DNA of 64,000 nt from Thermogladius calderae 1633 (GCF_000264495.1 NC_017954.1:1178001-1242000); one strand, 5' to 3'. Shown: positions 43,297-53,323, counted from the first letter of the stretch. Notes: a model not told the origin generated them from the letters alone. Made by a program: numbers and translations.

Positions 43297-45343
43297 AGCC
43301 TAAGGAACCGATAGCGGGCCCCGGCTCGCTGGAGACTACTTCTCGGAGACCTTCGGTAGCGGTGCAAAGGGAGGCCTCCACAGGCTCGCTACCAGCGTTG
43401 AAGAGGCCGACTACCCTCCCCTTAAGCCATCTCTCGACCACGATCACGTCGTCGCGGCACAGCCTCACACTTGCGAAGCCGTGTCTGAGCTCCTCGAGCT
43501 TCTTGTGCAGGTCTATGAAAGTCCTGTAGGCCTCGTAAACCTCGAGGTCCCAGTCTTTGCTATCCCATGGCATGGGCCTTCTATTGTCGGGGTCGTCTCC
43601 ACCCTCTAGCCCGACCTCGTCGCCGTAGTACACCGCCGGGGAGCCGGGGAGCGTGAAATTGAGCGCTATTAGTAGCTTCAGGAGCCTCTTGTCGCCTTTA
43701 ACGAGCGTCTTGACCCTCGGCGTGTCGTGGGAGCCGAGGAGGTTGTAGAGGGAGAGGAGCTGGGGGTAAGGGTGGTTGGCTATCTGGAGGTTTATCATCT
43801 CGACTGCCTGCCTCAGCCCCGTCTTTTTGAGGGCTATAGAAGAGACCAGCCAGTATCTCAGCCAGTAGTTCATGTAGGAGTCCATGTATTCCCTGTAGAG
43901 GAACGGGTAGTCGCATATCTCGCCTAGGACTAGGAAGTCGTCGCTCAGCTCCTTGACTCTACGGTAGTAGCTTCCAAGCCACTCCTCTTTGATACCGTGG
44001 GCTACGTCTACCCTGAAGCCCGCTACCCCTCGCTCCATCCACGCCTTCGCTACCCCGACGAAGTAGTCTAGGGTCTCCGGGTTCTCGTGGTTGATCTTCG
44101 GCATAAGCCAGTTGGAGAAGAAAGACTCGTAAAAGGGGGTAGTCAGTGCTCTCCTACGAAGGTACTCCCTGAGTGCGGTGACGTCGCAGTCTCTTAACAT
44201 CCTTACGACTCCTTGGTCGACGTACTTCGACGGGTCGTCGAGGAAGTTGTACCACTCCCAGTACCTCGACGCCCTCCCGTGCTCGAGAGCGTCTACGAAG
44301 AACGGGTGGCAGGCGCCCGTGTGGTGTAGTGTGATGTCGAGCACGAGCTTCAGCCCGCGTTTCTCGAGTTCCCTGACCAGCTCGTTGAATACGGAGATGT
44401 CGCCCAAGTACTTGTCCACGGACAAGTAGTCTCTCACGTCGTACCTGTGGTAAGTCCCTGCGGGGTATATCGGAGTGAGATAGACGGCTTCGACGCCGAG
44501 CCTCACTAAGTGGTCTACCTTTGCTAAGACCCCCTTCAGGTCGCCCCCGTAGTACCCGTGCTCCCTCGGTGCCAGCCGCCTTATCTTGACGGGCGGGTCG
44601 TTGCTGGGGTCGCCGTTGTAGAAGGAGTCTACGAATATCTGGTAGTAGACGGTGCCCATGAACCACTTGGGCTTGTCCAAGCCCGGTAGTTCGCGTCTAC
44701 GGGTCTTGATCGGGCGGACCCCTCTACCCACCCCGTTGAAGCCGTACTCTAGGCACACACCCTCAGCACAGACCTGGAAGTGGTACGAGAACGACTCGCC
44801 TAGGCGTTCCTCGGGGACAACGAACTCGAATACCCTCTCCAGGGGGAGGTCGTGGACGGCTGTTGGCCCTTTATCTCCCCCCTCTATGTGTAGCCAGGCT
44901 GCCTCAACCCGTTTACCAGTCCTGAGCCTGAAAACCACGTACCCCGAGAAGCGGTGTAGGTACGCTGGGTCCTTCTCGTCGTGAATAACGTATTCGAAAG
45001 GGTCGTCTGGAACAGCCAGGTCGAGGAGGCTACCTTTAATCCCCGGCTTCTCGGGGTGCATTATGTTCGGGAGGACGGCCGTCCGCTCGTTCTCCTCGTC
45101 TAAGATAGGCGTCGGGGTGTTGTCGGCTTGGAACCAGTAAGCATAAGTACCGGGGTAGAGGTAAAGTCTAGCGTGCCCCTCCTCCCCGGTTTTAGCCAGC
45201 CTCTTAAATCCCGGAAACCAGCTAGTGAAGTTGCCCACGAGGTACATCCTCTTGGCTCCCCGTCTCCACTTGGTCTTGAAAAATACCTCGAACTCCTTCA
45301 ACCTCCCGCCTTGGATGACCCTTCTACCCACGACCTTGTACAA
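43274..45343 (-). CDS. Maltogenic amylase / cyclomaltodextrinase (GH13)
   Basis: About 689 residues, no signal peptide, so an intracellular enzyme degrading maltodextrins or cyclodextrins. An N-terminal E-set domain (YLVGNFTSWFPGF near residue 33) and a second beta domain precede the (beta/alpha)8 core. Catalytic residues: nucleophile in GFRVDVAHG, acid/base in VLGEICDYPF, and the third Asp in LLGSHDTPR. From memory, the maltogenic amylase of Staphylothermus marinus has about the same length and begins MYK..GRE, which favours TTG 45343 (encoding MYKVVGRR) over the 45367 start. GGTG lies just before that TTG. Confidence 0.88.
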   Translation of the reverse strand: MYKVVGRRVIQGGRLKEFEVFFKTKWRRGAKRMYLVGNFTSWFPGFKRLAKTGEEGHARLYLYPGTYAYWFQADNTPTPILDEENERTAVLPNIMHPEKPGIKGSLLDLAVPDDPFEYVIHDEKDPAYLHRFSGYVVFRLRTGKRVEAAWLHIEGGDKGPTAVHDLPLERVFEFVVPEERLGESFSYHFQVCAEGVCLEYGFNGVGRGVRPIKTRRRELPGLDKPKWFMGTVYYQIFVDSFYNGDPSNDPPVKIRRLAPREHGYYGGDLKGVLAKVDHLVRLGVEAVYLTPIYPAGTYHRYDVRDYLSVDKYLGDISVFNELVRELEKRGLKLVLDITLHHTGACHPFFVDALEHGRASRYWEWYNFLDDPSKYVDQGVVRMLRDCDVTALREYLRRRALTTPFYESFFSNWLMPKINHENPETLDYFVGVAKAWMERGVAGFRVDVAHGIKEEWLGSYYRRVKELSDDFLVLGEICDYPFLYREYMDSYMNYWLRYWLVSSIALKKTGLRQAVEMINLQIANHPYPQLLSLYNLLGSHDTPRVKTLVKGDKRLLKLLIALNFTLPGSPAVYYGDEVGLEGGDDPDNRRPMPWDSKDWDLEVYEAYRTFIDLHKKLEELRHGFASVRLCRDDVIVVERWLKGRVVGLFNAGSEPVEASLCTATEGLREVVSSEPGPAIGSLGFKIFASP

Positions 45344-45466
45344 GTCCCACACCACCCGAAGAAGCACTCTACGAACGCCGCGGCTGCTGATGAGGCCGGT
45401 AACTAGTTAATCAGACCCCCACAAAATAGTTTTACGGTACAGCACGGATCCTACTATACGCAGGGA

Positions 45467-46174
45467 GTGCGATCCTTGGAGTACACGGTGATCTACGACG
45501 ACCTGCCCAGTTTTATCGAAGGCTGTACTAGGGACTTCGGGCTCTCAGTCCACATATCGCTGGAGGGCTTAAGCCTACTCTTCGACGCGGGAAGTAGACC
45601 CGAGGTATTGCTGAAAAACTCGAGGACGGCTGGCCTCGACCTGTCCAAGATCCGCTTAGTGGTGGTCAGCCACCCGCACACCGACCACACAGGGGGTCTG
45701 AAAGCCCTTGCCTCAGGCGGACCCACCGTGTATGTCCCACACGGACAGCACAAGGGGTTGCAGGAGTGGCTCAATTTGATCGGCCTCAAGGAAGTTGTAG
45801 TCGTGAAAGGGGTAAGAGAGTTGTACAGAGGCGTCTACGTTATACCCTTCCCCGAATCCCAGATATCCGAGCAGGCACTACTCGTAGAGTCGGGCGGCGG
45901 CTATACTATGTTCGTGGGCTGCAGCCACCCCGGCGTTCACTACATGGTGGGCAGGGCTGTCGAGGAAGGGTTCAAAGTAGAGAGGGTTGTAGGCGGGCTA
46001 CACTTGTCGGGGCAGCCCGAGTACAAGGCGAGAGCCACGGTTATGGAGCTCAAACGGCTCGGCGTGAAGGAGTTGCTCCCCCTCCACTGCAGTGGAGACC
46101 TGGTACTCCAGTACGCCAATCTTCTCGGGATGCTACGCGAGAAGCCCTCTCTATGCAAGACCTACCGTGCCTGA
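45467..46174 (+). CDS. Metallo-beta-lactamase-fold protein (COG1237-like)
   Basis: 235 residues. Metal motif SHPHTDHTGGL near residue 66, then GCSHPGVHYMV near residue 146 and VVGGLHLSG near residue 175; PLHCSGD near residue 200. The combination 'GCSHpGi' plus 'GGLHL' is that of the MBL group annotated after an enzyme acting on dihydropterin-ribofuranosylaminobenzene phosphate in methanopterin synthesis. With DUF447 and the RFAP synthase at 26757-28297 this makes a coherent but scattered set. Substrate not proven. Confidence 0.8.
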   Translation: MRSLEYTVIYDDLPSFIEGCTRDFGLSVHISLEGLSLLFDAGSRPEVLLKNSRTAGLDLSKIRLVVVSHPHTDHTGGLKALASGGPTVYVPHGQHKGLQEWLNLIGLKEVVVVKGVRELYRGVYVIPFPESQISEQALLVESGGGYTMFVGCSHPGVHYMVGRAVEEGFKVERVVGGLHLSGQPEYKARATVMELKRLGVKELLPLHCSGDLVLQYANLLGMLREKPSLCKTYRA

Positions 46175-46284
46175 GGTGTGGTTTAAAGGCTTCCAAAGCG
46201 TAGGCTAGGTCGGGTGGGGAGAAAACCCTTTCCTGGAGACCGGAGTCGATGAAGAGAGTGGCCAGGGCCGACATTTAACGTAGT

Positions 46285-48540
46285 TCACGGCGGTTTCTCG
46301 ATGAGGCTCTCGACGAACGCCCTGTAGTTCTTGTCCAGTTCCCCCTCGTACGACACCTGTGTGGCTCCTTCGCGTAACACCAGCCTTACCCTAGTAGACC
46401 CCGCCTCTAGCAGGTCCGTGTCGTGCGTTACTACGACAATGTGCGCCCTCTGCTCCTCGTCAAGCTTGTTTAACAGGTCCCTGAGCCTGGCCACGAGCTC
46501 TCTACTTAGACCTATCGTCGGCTCGTCCAACAACAGCGTTGAGTCCTTGAGCCGCGGGCTAATAGCCCTCAGGGCTTGGTTCACGGCTAGCCTGAGGGCT
46601 AGCGACGCCACCGACTGCTGTCCTCCGCTTGGTAGGACTACCAGCCCCCTCCCCTTCTCGGTCGCGTAGTAGAAGCGGATCTCGTAGTCCTTGCTCAGCT
46701 CTATGCTGAGAGCCTTGTCCGGCGCTAGCATGGTGAATATTGTGGTGAAGCTCTCGGAGACGAACTTGAAGGTCTCCTGTGCCAGCACTCTACTGACCTC
46801 GTCGACCATATCGGCCACTTTCTTGACGACCTCCCTACTGTTCACCAGCTTGTTGAGCTCTGATCGAAGAGACTTCAGTTTCTCCTCCAACACCTGGATC
46901 TTCTGGAGCTGGTCGTTCAGGGTCCTCAACTCCCCTTCCAGCTCTGAGAGCCTGTTGCTCATAGCCCTCTCGGCCTCCCGTAGCCTGTTCAGCTCGTTCT
47001 TCAGGCTGGCGTACTTCTCCTTCTTCTCCCTCAGCGTGGCCTCGAGCGACTCTACCTCCTGCTGCATCCGCTTGATGGCCTCCTCGTTCGAGGCGACTTC
47101 GGCGACCCTCTCCATTAGGCTCTTCAACTCCAGTAGGAGCTTCTCCGCCTCCCGGACACGGTCCTTTGTCCCGGACAAGTCCACTAGCTCCGCTTGTACT
47201 TTATCGATCTCGGACCTCAGCCGGGACCTCTCCTCTCTTACCACCCCGCGTCTCCTCCGCGCCTCCTCTAGTTCCTCCTTTATCTTCGCTGCTTTCTCCC
47301 TTAGCTCTGCCAGTAGCCTGAGCCCGTGCTCGTGGGGTATTCTCTGGCCACACACGGGGCAGATCCCCTTCTTGACTATCCCCTCCTTCTCCCTGTAGTC
47401 GCTCTCGACCTCGCCCAACCTCCTTTCTAGCATCGCGATTTCTGCGTCGAGCCTGTTCTCCTCGGCTATCACATCCTTCTCCCTGGTTATGAGAGCGTTG
47501 AGTCTCTCCCTTAGCCCCAGCTCCCTCTGCTGGATCGCGCGGATCTCCTCCTCGACCTTCTTAGTCGCCTCGTCCAGGTTGTCTAAGGAGACCCCGAGGA
47601 CCTGCGTGTAAGACGCTAACTTGGACTTGACAGCGTTGATCTTGTCTCTGAGAAGCCTGTTCTCCTGTTGCAGCCTGGAGATCAAACCCCTCTTCTCCTG
47701 TATAACGGAGTTTACCTTGAGGATGTCGTTGTTGACGTCCTCGAGCTCCTTCTCGGCCTTTTCTCTCGCAGAAACCACCTTCTCGAGCTCTCTCTTTACT
47801 CTGGCCTTCTCCTCTTCAATCTTCTTGACTCTTGACTGGAGCCCCTGCTTGTCGAGGCTCCTCAACGTGTCCTCTAGCCTCGAGAGCTCTAGCTGGACTC
47901 CTTTGACCTTCTCCCCGATGGCGTCGATCACTTTGGACACGTTAGCTCTGAAGTCGGTGTACCGCGATAGACCGAGTGCTATCTCTATAACCTCCCGTCT
48001 CTTGGATGGCTCGAGTTCGAGTATGCTCGTCAAGTTGAACTGTGGGGAGTAGATGATGTTCGTGAACACCTCGGGCCTCTGCCTGCCGCTTTTCTCTACG
48101 AGCCCGAGTAGACTCCGGAGCTTCTCGATGTACTCGCCCGAGCTGAGCCTGAGCTTGAGTACAGGCTTTACCTGTAACCCGCCTTCTCCAAGTAACTCGT
48201 ACACGTATATCGCATTACCGCTGTTAACCACCCTGTCGCCCTCCCTCTGTAGAACCCGCTCGAGGAGGAACAACCTATTGCCCTGCTTGACCAAGACCCG
48301 TATGAGACCTCTAGACTCCCCCGTCCTGAGGAGGTGCCTCGGCTGCGGTGTGGCGAAGGCGTCAGCGTACTCTACCCGACCCCCTGTCGGGGTCTCGAAG
48401 GCGTAGGCGATGGACATGAGGATACTTGTCTTCCCCGACCCGACCTCCCCCTGGATGACCGTTATGCCTCTTGGCGGGAAAACGATCAGCCCCTTGCGGA
48501 AGCTCCTGATGTTCTCCAAGTAGACGCCCAGGATCCTCAA
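46285..48540 (-). CDS. rad50: DNA double-strand break repair ATPase Rad50
   Basis: 751 residues. Walker A in GEVGSGKTSILMS near residue 32; two long coiled-coil arms (about 180-390 and 425-600) joined by the zinc hook CPVCGQRIP near residue 390; signature LPSGGQQSVASLALRLA near residue 625 and Walker B LLLDEPTIGLS near residue 665. Forms the Mre11-Rad50 complex that opens and tethers broken ends; the arms are shorter than in eukaryotes. Overlaps herA by 4 bases as the last gene of the operon. Confidence 0.97.
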   Translation of the reverse strand: MRILGVYLENIRSFRKGLIVFPPRGITVIQGEVGSGKTSILMSIAYAFETPTGGRVEYADAFATPQPRHLLRTGESRGLIRVLVKQGNRLFLLERVLQREGDRVVNSGNAIYVYELLGEGGLQVKPVLKLRLSSGEYIEKLRSLLGLVEKSGRQRPEVFTNIIYSPQFNLTSILELEPSKRREVIEIALGLSRYTDFRANVSKVIDAIGEKVKGVQLELSRLEDTLRSLDKQGLQSRVKKIEEEKARVKRELEKVVSAREKAEKELEDVNNDILKVNSVIQEKRGLISRLQQENRLLRDKINAVKSKLASYTQVLGVSLDNLDEATKKVEEEIRAIQQRELGLRERLNALITREKDVIAEENRLDAEIAMLERRLGEVESDYREKEGIVKKGICPVCGQRIPHEHGLRLLAELREKAAKIKEELEEARRRRGVVREERSRLRSEIDKVQAELVDLSGTKDRVREAEKLLLELKSLMERVAEVASNEEAIKRMQQEVESLEATLREKKEKYASLKNELNRLREAERAMSNRLSELEGELRTLNDQLQKIQVLEEKLKSLRSELNKLVNSREVVKKVADMVDEVSRVLAQETFKFVSESFTTIFTMLAPDKALSIELSKDYEIRFYYATEKGRGLVVLPSGGQQSVASLALRLAVNQALRAISPRLKDSTLLLDEPTIGLSRELVARLRDLLNKLDEEQRAHIVVVTHDTDLLEAGSTRVRLVLREGATQVSYEGELDKNYRAFVESLIEKPP

Positions 48541-50537
48541 GACCCTTCTTCCTCTGTGAGCATCTTGTAGACCTTTTCGTCTAAGACGGGGTGGGCCTCC
48601 TCTCCACGGCTCGAGAATATCAAGTCCTCCTCGAAGTCGCCGGGCAGGTACACTGGTAGGGGTTTTCTGATCGGGATGTCGACAGAGTACAGGTACGCCT
48701 CTCTCTCGCCCAGGAGAGGTAGAGTCTCCTCGGGTATGCCTATGCTCTTGAAGAACTCTAGGTCAGGCTCGTGGTTGGTGCGCATCGCAATAATGGTGTT
48801 GAAGTTGGAGAGGATCTGCCTATCCATCATCGTGGCCATTTGCGTTATAGCCACTATGCCTATGTTGAATTTCCTGCCCTCTCTCGCGATCCTGGCGAAC
48901 GGGTTGTACACCGACTTCACCTTTTCGCTACTCAGGTAGAGCGGTGCCTCTTCGGATACAAGCGCTACGGGGGGCAAGGACGCCGCTGTGGCTGGGCCCT
49001 TCCGCATCCTCTCCTCTAGGATTCTCCGCGCGATAGCGAGTGCTACCACATCCCCCTCCCTAGTGGTGACCCGCGAGAGGTCCACTACGAACAGCCTCCC
49101 GTCGTCTAGGTGGGAAGCCAGGTCGGTCAACGACATTCCTGGGTCGACCGTGACTGGTATTTGACTAGCTCTCGCGATCAGCTCTTCTCTCACTCGGGAG
49201 TCAAGTCCTGGAGGGATGAACTTGTACGGCCCGGTACTCGGGTATGAGTCTAAGCCCTTGAGTCTATTGAGAGCATAGAGGAGGACGTAGAGGATCGCTG
49301 CCACACTCTCCGGCTCCTTCAGCGGTTCGATGGTCTTGAAGACGCTTGACGAGTCGTCTACAACGTGGACGTACCTCCTGTTACCCTTGGCGTCGACGTA
49401 GACTTTGGGCCGGGTTCTAATGTTGAGTGTCTCCGTTATCTCCCTCTTCATCTTCCTCAAGACTTGAATACTCTGGAACCCCTTGTTTAGGAGGTACTCG
49501 TGGAAGCCGTACTTTGTCTTCGTCTCCACACTCATAGCTGCCTCTGCTCTTATGGCGTTGTCGAACAACAGCAGGTACAACGAGAAAAGGTGCCCCCTGG
49601 GTACGACTTCGTCGCCCGTCTGCGTGATCAGGTGCTGGCACACCGAACCGCTCAGCAAACGCTCACTACACGCCTCGAGCACGACAATAGAGAGAGCCTC
49701 CAGCAACTCCTCTAGTTGAGCAGAGGAGTCCTCGCCGAGGTTCATCGCCGTAGTGATGTCGTCTACTTCTATGTCGGCCAGGGATATCGGGGTTCTCCTG
49801 ACACCCAGTGCGGTGTCTCCAGCCGTGTAGTCGAGGACGATAGTGTCTATCACGACGTTCTTCCACGTGCTGACGACCTCCAGGGCCCTCTTGAAGTCCA
49901 CGCCGCCGGTGAGGCCGGAGTACTCGCCGTGTCTATCGAGTATCACCCAGTTGATCGGGCGGTCTGAGTAGGCGGTCGCCGAGACCACGATACCCTTCAC
50001 GCCACTCGTTTTACCGGCTCCGGTCTGGCCCGATACAAGGATGTGCTTCGGTATCATTTTGTCTACTGGGAGCCTAATCTTCGAGGAGAGGAAGTACGTC
50101 CTTTTTCTAAGCCTCGCGTGCGTCGCGAGGCCTGCTCTGAGGTAGCATGCCGGGACTCCTTCACTGACCGCCTCGCCGATCTTACTCAGTATGCTAGTGC
50201 TTGTAACGTCCAGCGGGTCTACCTTGAAGACCGGGCTTCCGGGCCTCGGTAGTGAGGATGGTGTGTAAAGCGCTCCCTCGCTCTCGTCGTACTCGAGGAA
50301 GGGTTCTGCGAGCCCTGTCTGCGTGTACGCGTCCGATATCAAGGCCGAGGAGTGCAACGCCTCTATCGCGGGTACCACGGCCTCCATCCAGCTGTTCAGG
50401 GACGTCAACTGTAGAATGGTCTTCCTACCCCCCTGGTTTACGTAGTAGAAGTCTCCTATAGCCGGGCTAAAGTCCCTGGCGAACTGTATAACTACTCTGT
50501 TCTCCCTCCAGCCCGCTATAAAGCCAGCCGTGCTCAA
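48537..50537 (-). CDS. herA: DNA end-resection helicase HerA
   Basis: 666 residues, larger than the usual 480-550. Walker A is SGQTGAGKTSGVKG near residue 170, the Asp-rich strand WVILDRHGEYSGL near residue 197, Walker B-like LFVVDLSRVTTREG near residue 485 and the sensor region REGRKFNIGIVAITQ near residue 545. The first 130 residues form the HAS-barrel region. HerA forms a hexameric pump that works with NurA to cut back the 5' strand. Overlaps nurA by 4 bases. Confidence 0.95.
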   Translation of the reverse strand: MSTAGFIAGWRENRVVIQFARDFSPAIGDFYYVNQGGRKTILQLTSLNSWMEAVVPAIEALHSSALISDAYTQTGLAEPFLEYDESEGALYTPSSLPRPGSPVFKVDPLDVTSTSILSKIGEAVSEGVPACYLRAGLATHARLRKRTYFLSSKIRLPVDKMIPKHILVSGQTGAGKTSGVKGIVVSATAYSDRPINWVILDRHGEYSGLTGGVDFKRALEVVSTWKNVVIDTIVLDYTAGDTALGVRRTPISLADIEVDDITTAMNLGEDSSAQLEELLEALSIVVLEACSERLLSGSVCQHLITQTGDEVVPRGHLFSLYLLLFDNAIRAEAAMSVETKTKYGFHEYLLNKGFQSIQVLRKMKREITETLNIRTRPKVYVDAKGNRRYVHVVDDSSSVFKTIEPLKEPESVAAILYVLLYALNRLKGLDSYPSTGPYKFIPPGLDSRVREELIARASQIPVTVDPGMSLTDLASHLDDGRLFVVDLSRVTTREGDVVALAIARRILEERMRKGPATAASLPPVALVSEEAPLYLSSEKVKSVYNPFARIAREGRKFNIGIVAITQMATMMDRQILSNFNTIIAMRTNHEPDLEFFKSIGIPEETLPLLGEREAYLYSVDIPIRKPLPVYLPGDFEEDLIFSSRGEEAHPVLDEKVYKMLTEEEGS

Positions 50538-51847
50538 GTGCGCCCCCTCACATAGCCCAGTCTCTTCTCGAAGCTGGGTCTGAAAAACTCTGCTAGAGGG
50601 TGGTATTTACCACCAGTTTCCTCGATGATAGACACCAGCATCCTGGGCTCGAATTTGTTACTGATGTACTCCTTCTTCAATCTCACCAGCGCGTCGACTT
50701 CTAAGAACCCTAGTGGAGGATAGCCGGGCGCCCGCGTGAGCCTCGAAAAAACAGACTCGACGGCTGTTGATAGCCTGCCAGACGAGTCCTCGACGACCTC
50801 CTCGTTTACAGAGTAGGCTTGCCTGGCGTCTATGAGGGGGCCTCGAGTGTAGAGTCCAAACATGAAAACGTTCACTCCATCAACAGTGACGGGTGCCCTT
50901 AAAGCGTGGATACTGTGGTCGTTGTCGTGGAAGACAGGGGGGTTCACTATGTTGAGCAGGTGCTCAGTGAAACTCTTCGACCTCGCGCCTAAATCGCGTA
51001 GAAACTTCGCCGCTCTCTCCACGCTCTCAGAGCCTACTGAGCCATAGCCTCCCCCTACTGAGCTCAGCAGTGCTCTGCTCCTTGCGATAACCGTGAACTT
51101 CGTGGTCTTCGCTATGCCGTAGATTCTCCAGAGGTGGCGGCTCAGGATCTCCTCTCTACTGACCCCCGAGAGTATACTGGCGATATCTAGCCCGTCGAAC
51201 CCGAGCCACGCCCGTAATTGGACTGCGCCGAACCACCTAACCAGGGTCCCGTCCAGTACGCATATCGAGTCTTTGATTGTACTAAGCACCTTGACGCAGT
51301 ACGAGAGTTCAACGAGGGATATCAAGTAGTTAGCGGCGCGCCTAAAGTACTTAACACCCATCTCCCAGTAGTCTAGACCGCCTCTGAGGAATCTGTTGTA
51401 GCCGCGTGTCACTAGGCTGGTCAAGCTCTTCGAGACGTCCTCGGCTCGCGAAGCGTCCACGAGGAGAGAGTTGTCGTCTAGAGGGTGTATCGCCACCTTG
51501 AAGCCGTCAGAAGTTATCGAGGCGTACAAGATGTACCCCTCGACCTCTGGCCCCCCGGCTCTATGCCCGAAGTACTCTATCTTTTCGCCGCTCCTGAGCA
51601 CTCCACCAATGTTCATGAGTACTAGGTAGAAGCTGTCTGTCGAGTAGGACCTGCCGGTGTGGCCTGAGTCCACGAATACAACGGTCTGGTCGACTCCGCC
51701 CCTGAACGGGGTGGGCACGTAGAAGGACTTGAAAAAGTCGTCCCGGACGCGGAAGACCTCTACCTTGCCGAGGCTCCTGTAGTCCTCGAGCATCAGCTTT
51801 ACAACAGCCCTCAACTTGTCGCTCAGCTCATCCCTCCTACCCGACAT
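50534..51847 (-). CDS. nurA: 5'-3' nuclease NurA
   Basis: 437 residues. The NurA domain core starts at VVFVDSGHTGRSYSTDSFYLVLMNIGG near residue 51, where the first catalytic Asp lies, and includes VLDGTLVRWF near residue 202 (second Asp) and VKFTVIARSR-like and NVFMFGLYTR segments. Trims 5' ends together with HerA. Overlaps mre11 by 11 bases and herA by 4, so the four repair genes are one transcript. Confidence 0.9.
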   Translation of the reverse strand: MSGRRDELSDKLRAVVKLMLEDYRSLGKVEVFRVRDDFFKSFYVPTPFRGGVDQTVVFVDSGHTGRSYSTDSFYLVLMNIGGVLRSGEKIEYFGHRAGGPEVEGYILYASITSDGFKVAIHPLDDNSLLVDASRAEDVSKSLTSLVTRGYNRFLRGGLDYWEMGVKYFRRAANYLISLVELSYCVKVLSTIKDSICVLDGTLVRWFGAVQLRAWLGFDGLDIASILSGVSREEILSRHLWRIYGIAKTTKFTVIARSRALLSSVGGGYGSVGSESVERAAKFLRDLGARSKSFTEHLLNIVNPPVFHDNDHSIHALRAPVTVDGVNVFMFGLYTRGPLIDARQAYSVNEEVVEDSSGRLSTAVESVFSRLTRAPGYPPLGFLEVDALVRLKKEYISNKFEPRMLVSIIEETGGKYHPLAEFFRPSFEKRLGYVRGRT

Positions 51848-53069
51848 CGCTGACCGCCTCGACTACATCCTCGACTAGCTCGTCCAGGGGGGCACCTCTA
51901 GAGACCATGTCGATCAGCTCCTGCACCCTCTCTGGTGTCAGTTTTAAGCCGTACCTAGGGAGGAGCTGGGCGATGAGCCTCTTCTCGCCCTCGATTAAGT
52001 CCGCGACTTGGACTATGCTTGGGAGAGTGAAGGGGGAGGTGTCGTCTACGCCCCTAGTCCTGAAGTAAACGAAGGCGCCCTCCCTCTCGGCCGTGCTCCT
52101 CAGCCTGTTGAGGACGTTGCTGTCCGTGCCCTTGCTCAGAGAGACCACCACGACCCGCCACCTCCCCTTGAGCCTTGCCAGAGCCTCAGCCAGCCTGTTT
52201 TGAGCAGTCGCAGGGTCGACTCTCTCGGGTAGCTCGACGTACTCCACGTCGGGCGTATTGGAGAGCTCCACCGCCTCGTAGACTGGAGGCTCCTTGTCTA
52301 GGTCGACTACGAGGACCCTCCTCCTGAATCCCTTGCTCTTTAGGAAGAACGTGTCCAGCAGGTCGTTCGAGTCGTAGCCGACGGGGGCGCCAGGGTAGGC
52401 GGCCCTTACCTGCCCCCGCCTGTCTAGGGGTACTGGGTAGTGGACGTGCCCTAGAGCGAAGTACCTGGCCTGTGGGAACAACTGAGTGACGTCCCCCCAG
52501 GCTATAGACTTTAGGCCGCTCAGCCTGGGGACTAGCTCGCCGACCCGGGCGCCTCCTATGTCCACGATACTGTGGAGCATGACTACCATGGGTTTACTCG
52601 ACGCGCCGAGAACCCTAATCCTCCTAAAGCCAACGTAGTCTACCTCGGAGGAGTTCTTCAAGCCCGGTATGGCCGCGAACGCGAGGTCGCCTAGCTCTAG
52701 CGGTTTAGTCTCGATAACGTCGCCTACCCTGACACGCGGCTTCAACAACAGCTCCGCTCTCTCGAATATCTCTAGGACGCCGTTCTCGTCCACGTGGTAG
52801 TCGTGATTACCCGGCGAGACGACTACTCTTACACCTCCTCTCCTCAACTCCCTGAAGATGTCGATGGAGTTGAGTATGGTCTCGGTGTCCAACCTGTTGA
52901 GGGTATTCGCGTCAAACAAGTCACCGGCTACGACCAGGTAGTCACAGGACTTAGCCGTGGCCACCTCGGCGATCTCCCTGAGAGACTCCAGGAACACCCT
53001 TTTGAAAACAGGGCTCTCGGAGAAGAGGCGCGAGCCTAAGTGTAGGTCAGACGTGTGTAGAACTCGCAA
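51837..53069 (-). CDS. mre11: DNA repair nuclease Mre11
   Basis: 410 residues. Metallophosphatase motifs in order: LHTSDLHLGSRLF (4-16), VVAGDLFDANTL near residue 47, VVSPGNHDYH near residue 83, and VVMLHSIVD and FALGHVHYP near residues 165 and 203. The C-terminal capping and Rad50-binding parts follow. First gene of the repair operon, with its own TATA box at 53107-53116, about 40 bases upstream of ATG 53069. Confidence 0.96.
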   Translation of the reverse strand: MRVLHTSDLHLGSRLFSESPVFKRVFLESLREIAEVATAKSCDYLVVAGDLFDANTLNRLDTETILNSIDIFRELRRGGVRVVVSPGNHDYHVDENGVLEIFERAELLLKPRVRVGDVIETKPLELGDLAFAAIPGLKNSSEVDYVGFRRIRVLGASSKPMVVMLHSIVDIGGARVGELVPRLSGLKSIAWGDVTQLFPQARYFALGHVHYPVPLDRRGQVRAAYPGAPVGYDSNDLLDTFFLKSKGFRRRVLVVDLDKEPPVYEAVELSNTPDVEYVELPERVDPATAQNRLAEALARLKGRWRVVVVSLSKGTDSNVLNRLRSTAEREGAFVYFRTRGVDDTSPFTLPSIVQVADLIEGEKRLIAQLLPRYGLKLTPERVQELIDMVSRGAPLDELVEDVVEAVSDVG

Positions 53070-53106
53070 ATAACCGGCCCCTACTAGGTTCCATAAGTTA
53101 AGTGAG

Positions 53107-53116
53107 CCTATAAAAA
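53107..53116 (-). promoter_or_regulatory. TATA box of the mre11 operon and T-run
   Basis: Minus-strand CTTTTTATAGG. It lies at the right distance for mre11. The TTTTT part could also end a transcript coming from the upstream structured element on the same strand. Confidence 0.55.
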
Positions 53117-53168
53117 GCGTGTGGTAGTCTGCCTAGTTAGGATGCTACTAGGAGTAGCCGGCTTATCC

Positions 53169-53323
53169 CCAGTTTGAGCACTAGGACTAAACCAGGGCTA
53201 TACTTAGACTGGGAAGACAGAAGCACCAGACCCGCCAGCCCGGTTCGCCCGGGCTAGCGAACCCGGCGCCTTGCCCTCCCAGCCTAAGCTTCACCCTAGC
53301 CTAGACCTAGCGCCCAAACCTGG
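53169..53323 (-). ncRNA. Candidate structured RNA upstream of mre11 (orientation probable)
   Basis: A 155-base element that folds into one long rod. Outer arm 53169-53185 pairs with 53306-53323 (CCAGTTTG with CAAACCTGG one bulge, then GC..CTAGG with CCTAG..GC). Next 53194-53197 (AGGG) with 53294-53297 (CCCT), then 53203-53214 with 53277-53288 (11 of 12 pairs). The tip is AGCCCGG-TTCGC-CCGGGCT (53237-53255), or alternatively CCGGTTCGC with GCGAACCCGG. No frame is open through it. A small hairpin GCTACT-AGG-AGTAGC is at 53144-53158. A minus-strand TATA box at 53358-53365 would start a transcript near 53338. I could not match it to SRP RNA, RNase P RNA or 5S rRNA. Confidence 0.5.

Noticed and set aside
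53157-53225. GGCTTAT and ACAGAA strings resembling RNase P RNA conserved regions
   Set aside because: They are in the wrong order and the GAGGAAAGTCC region is missing; treated as chance.
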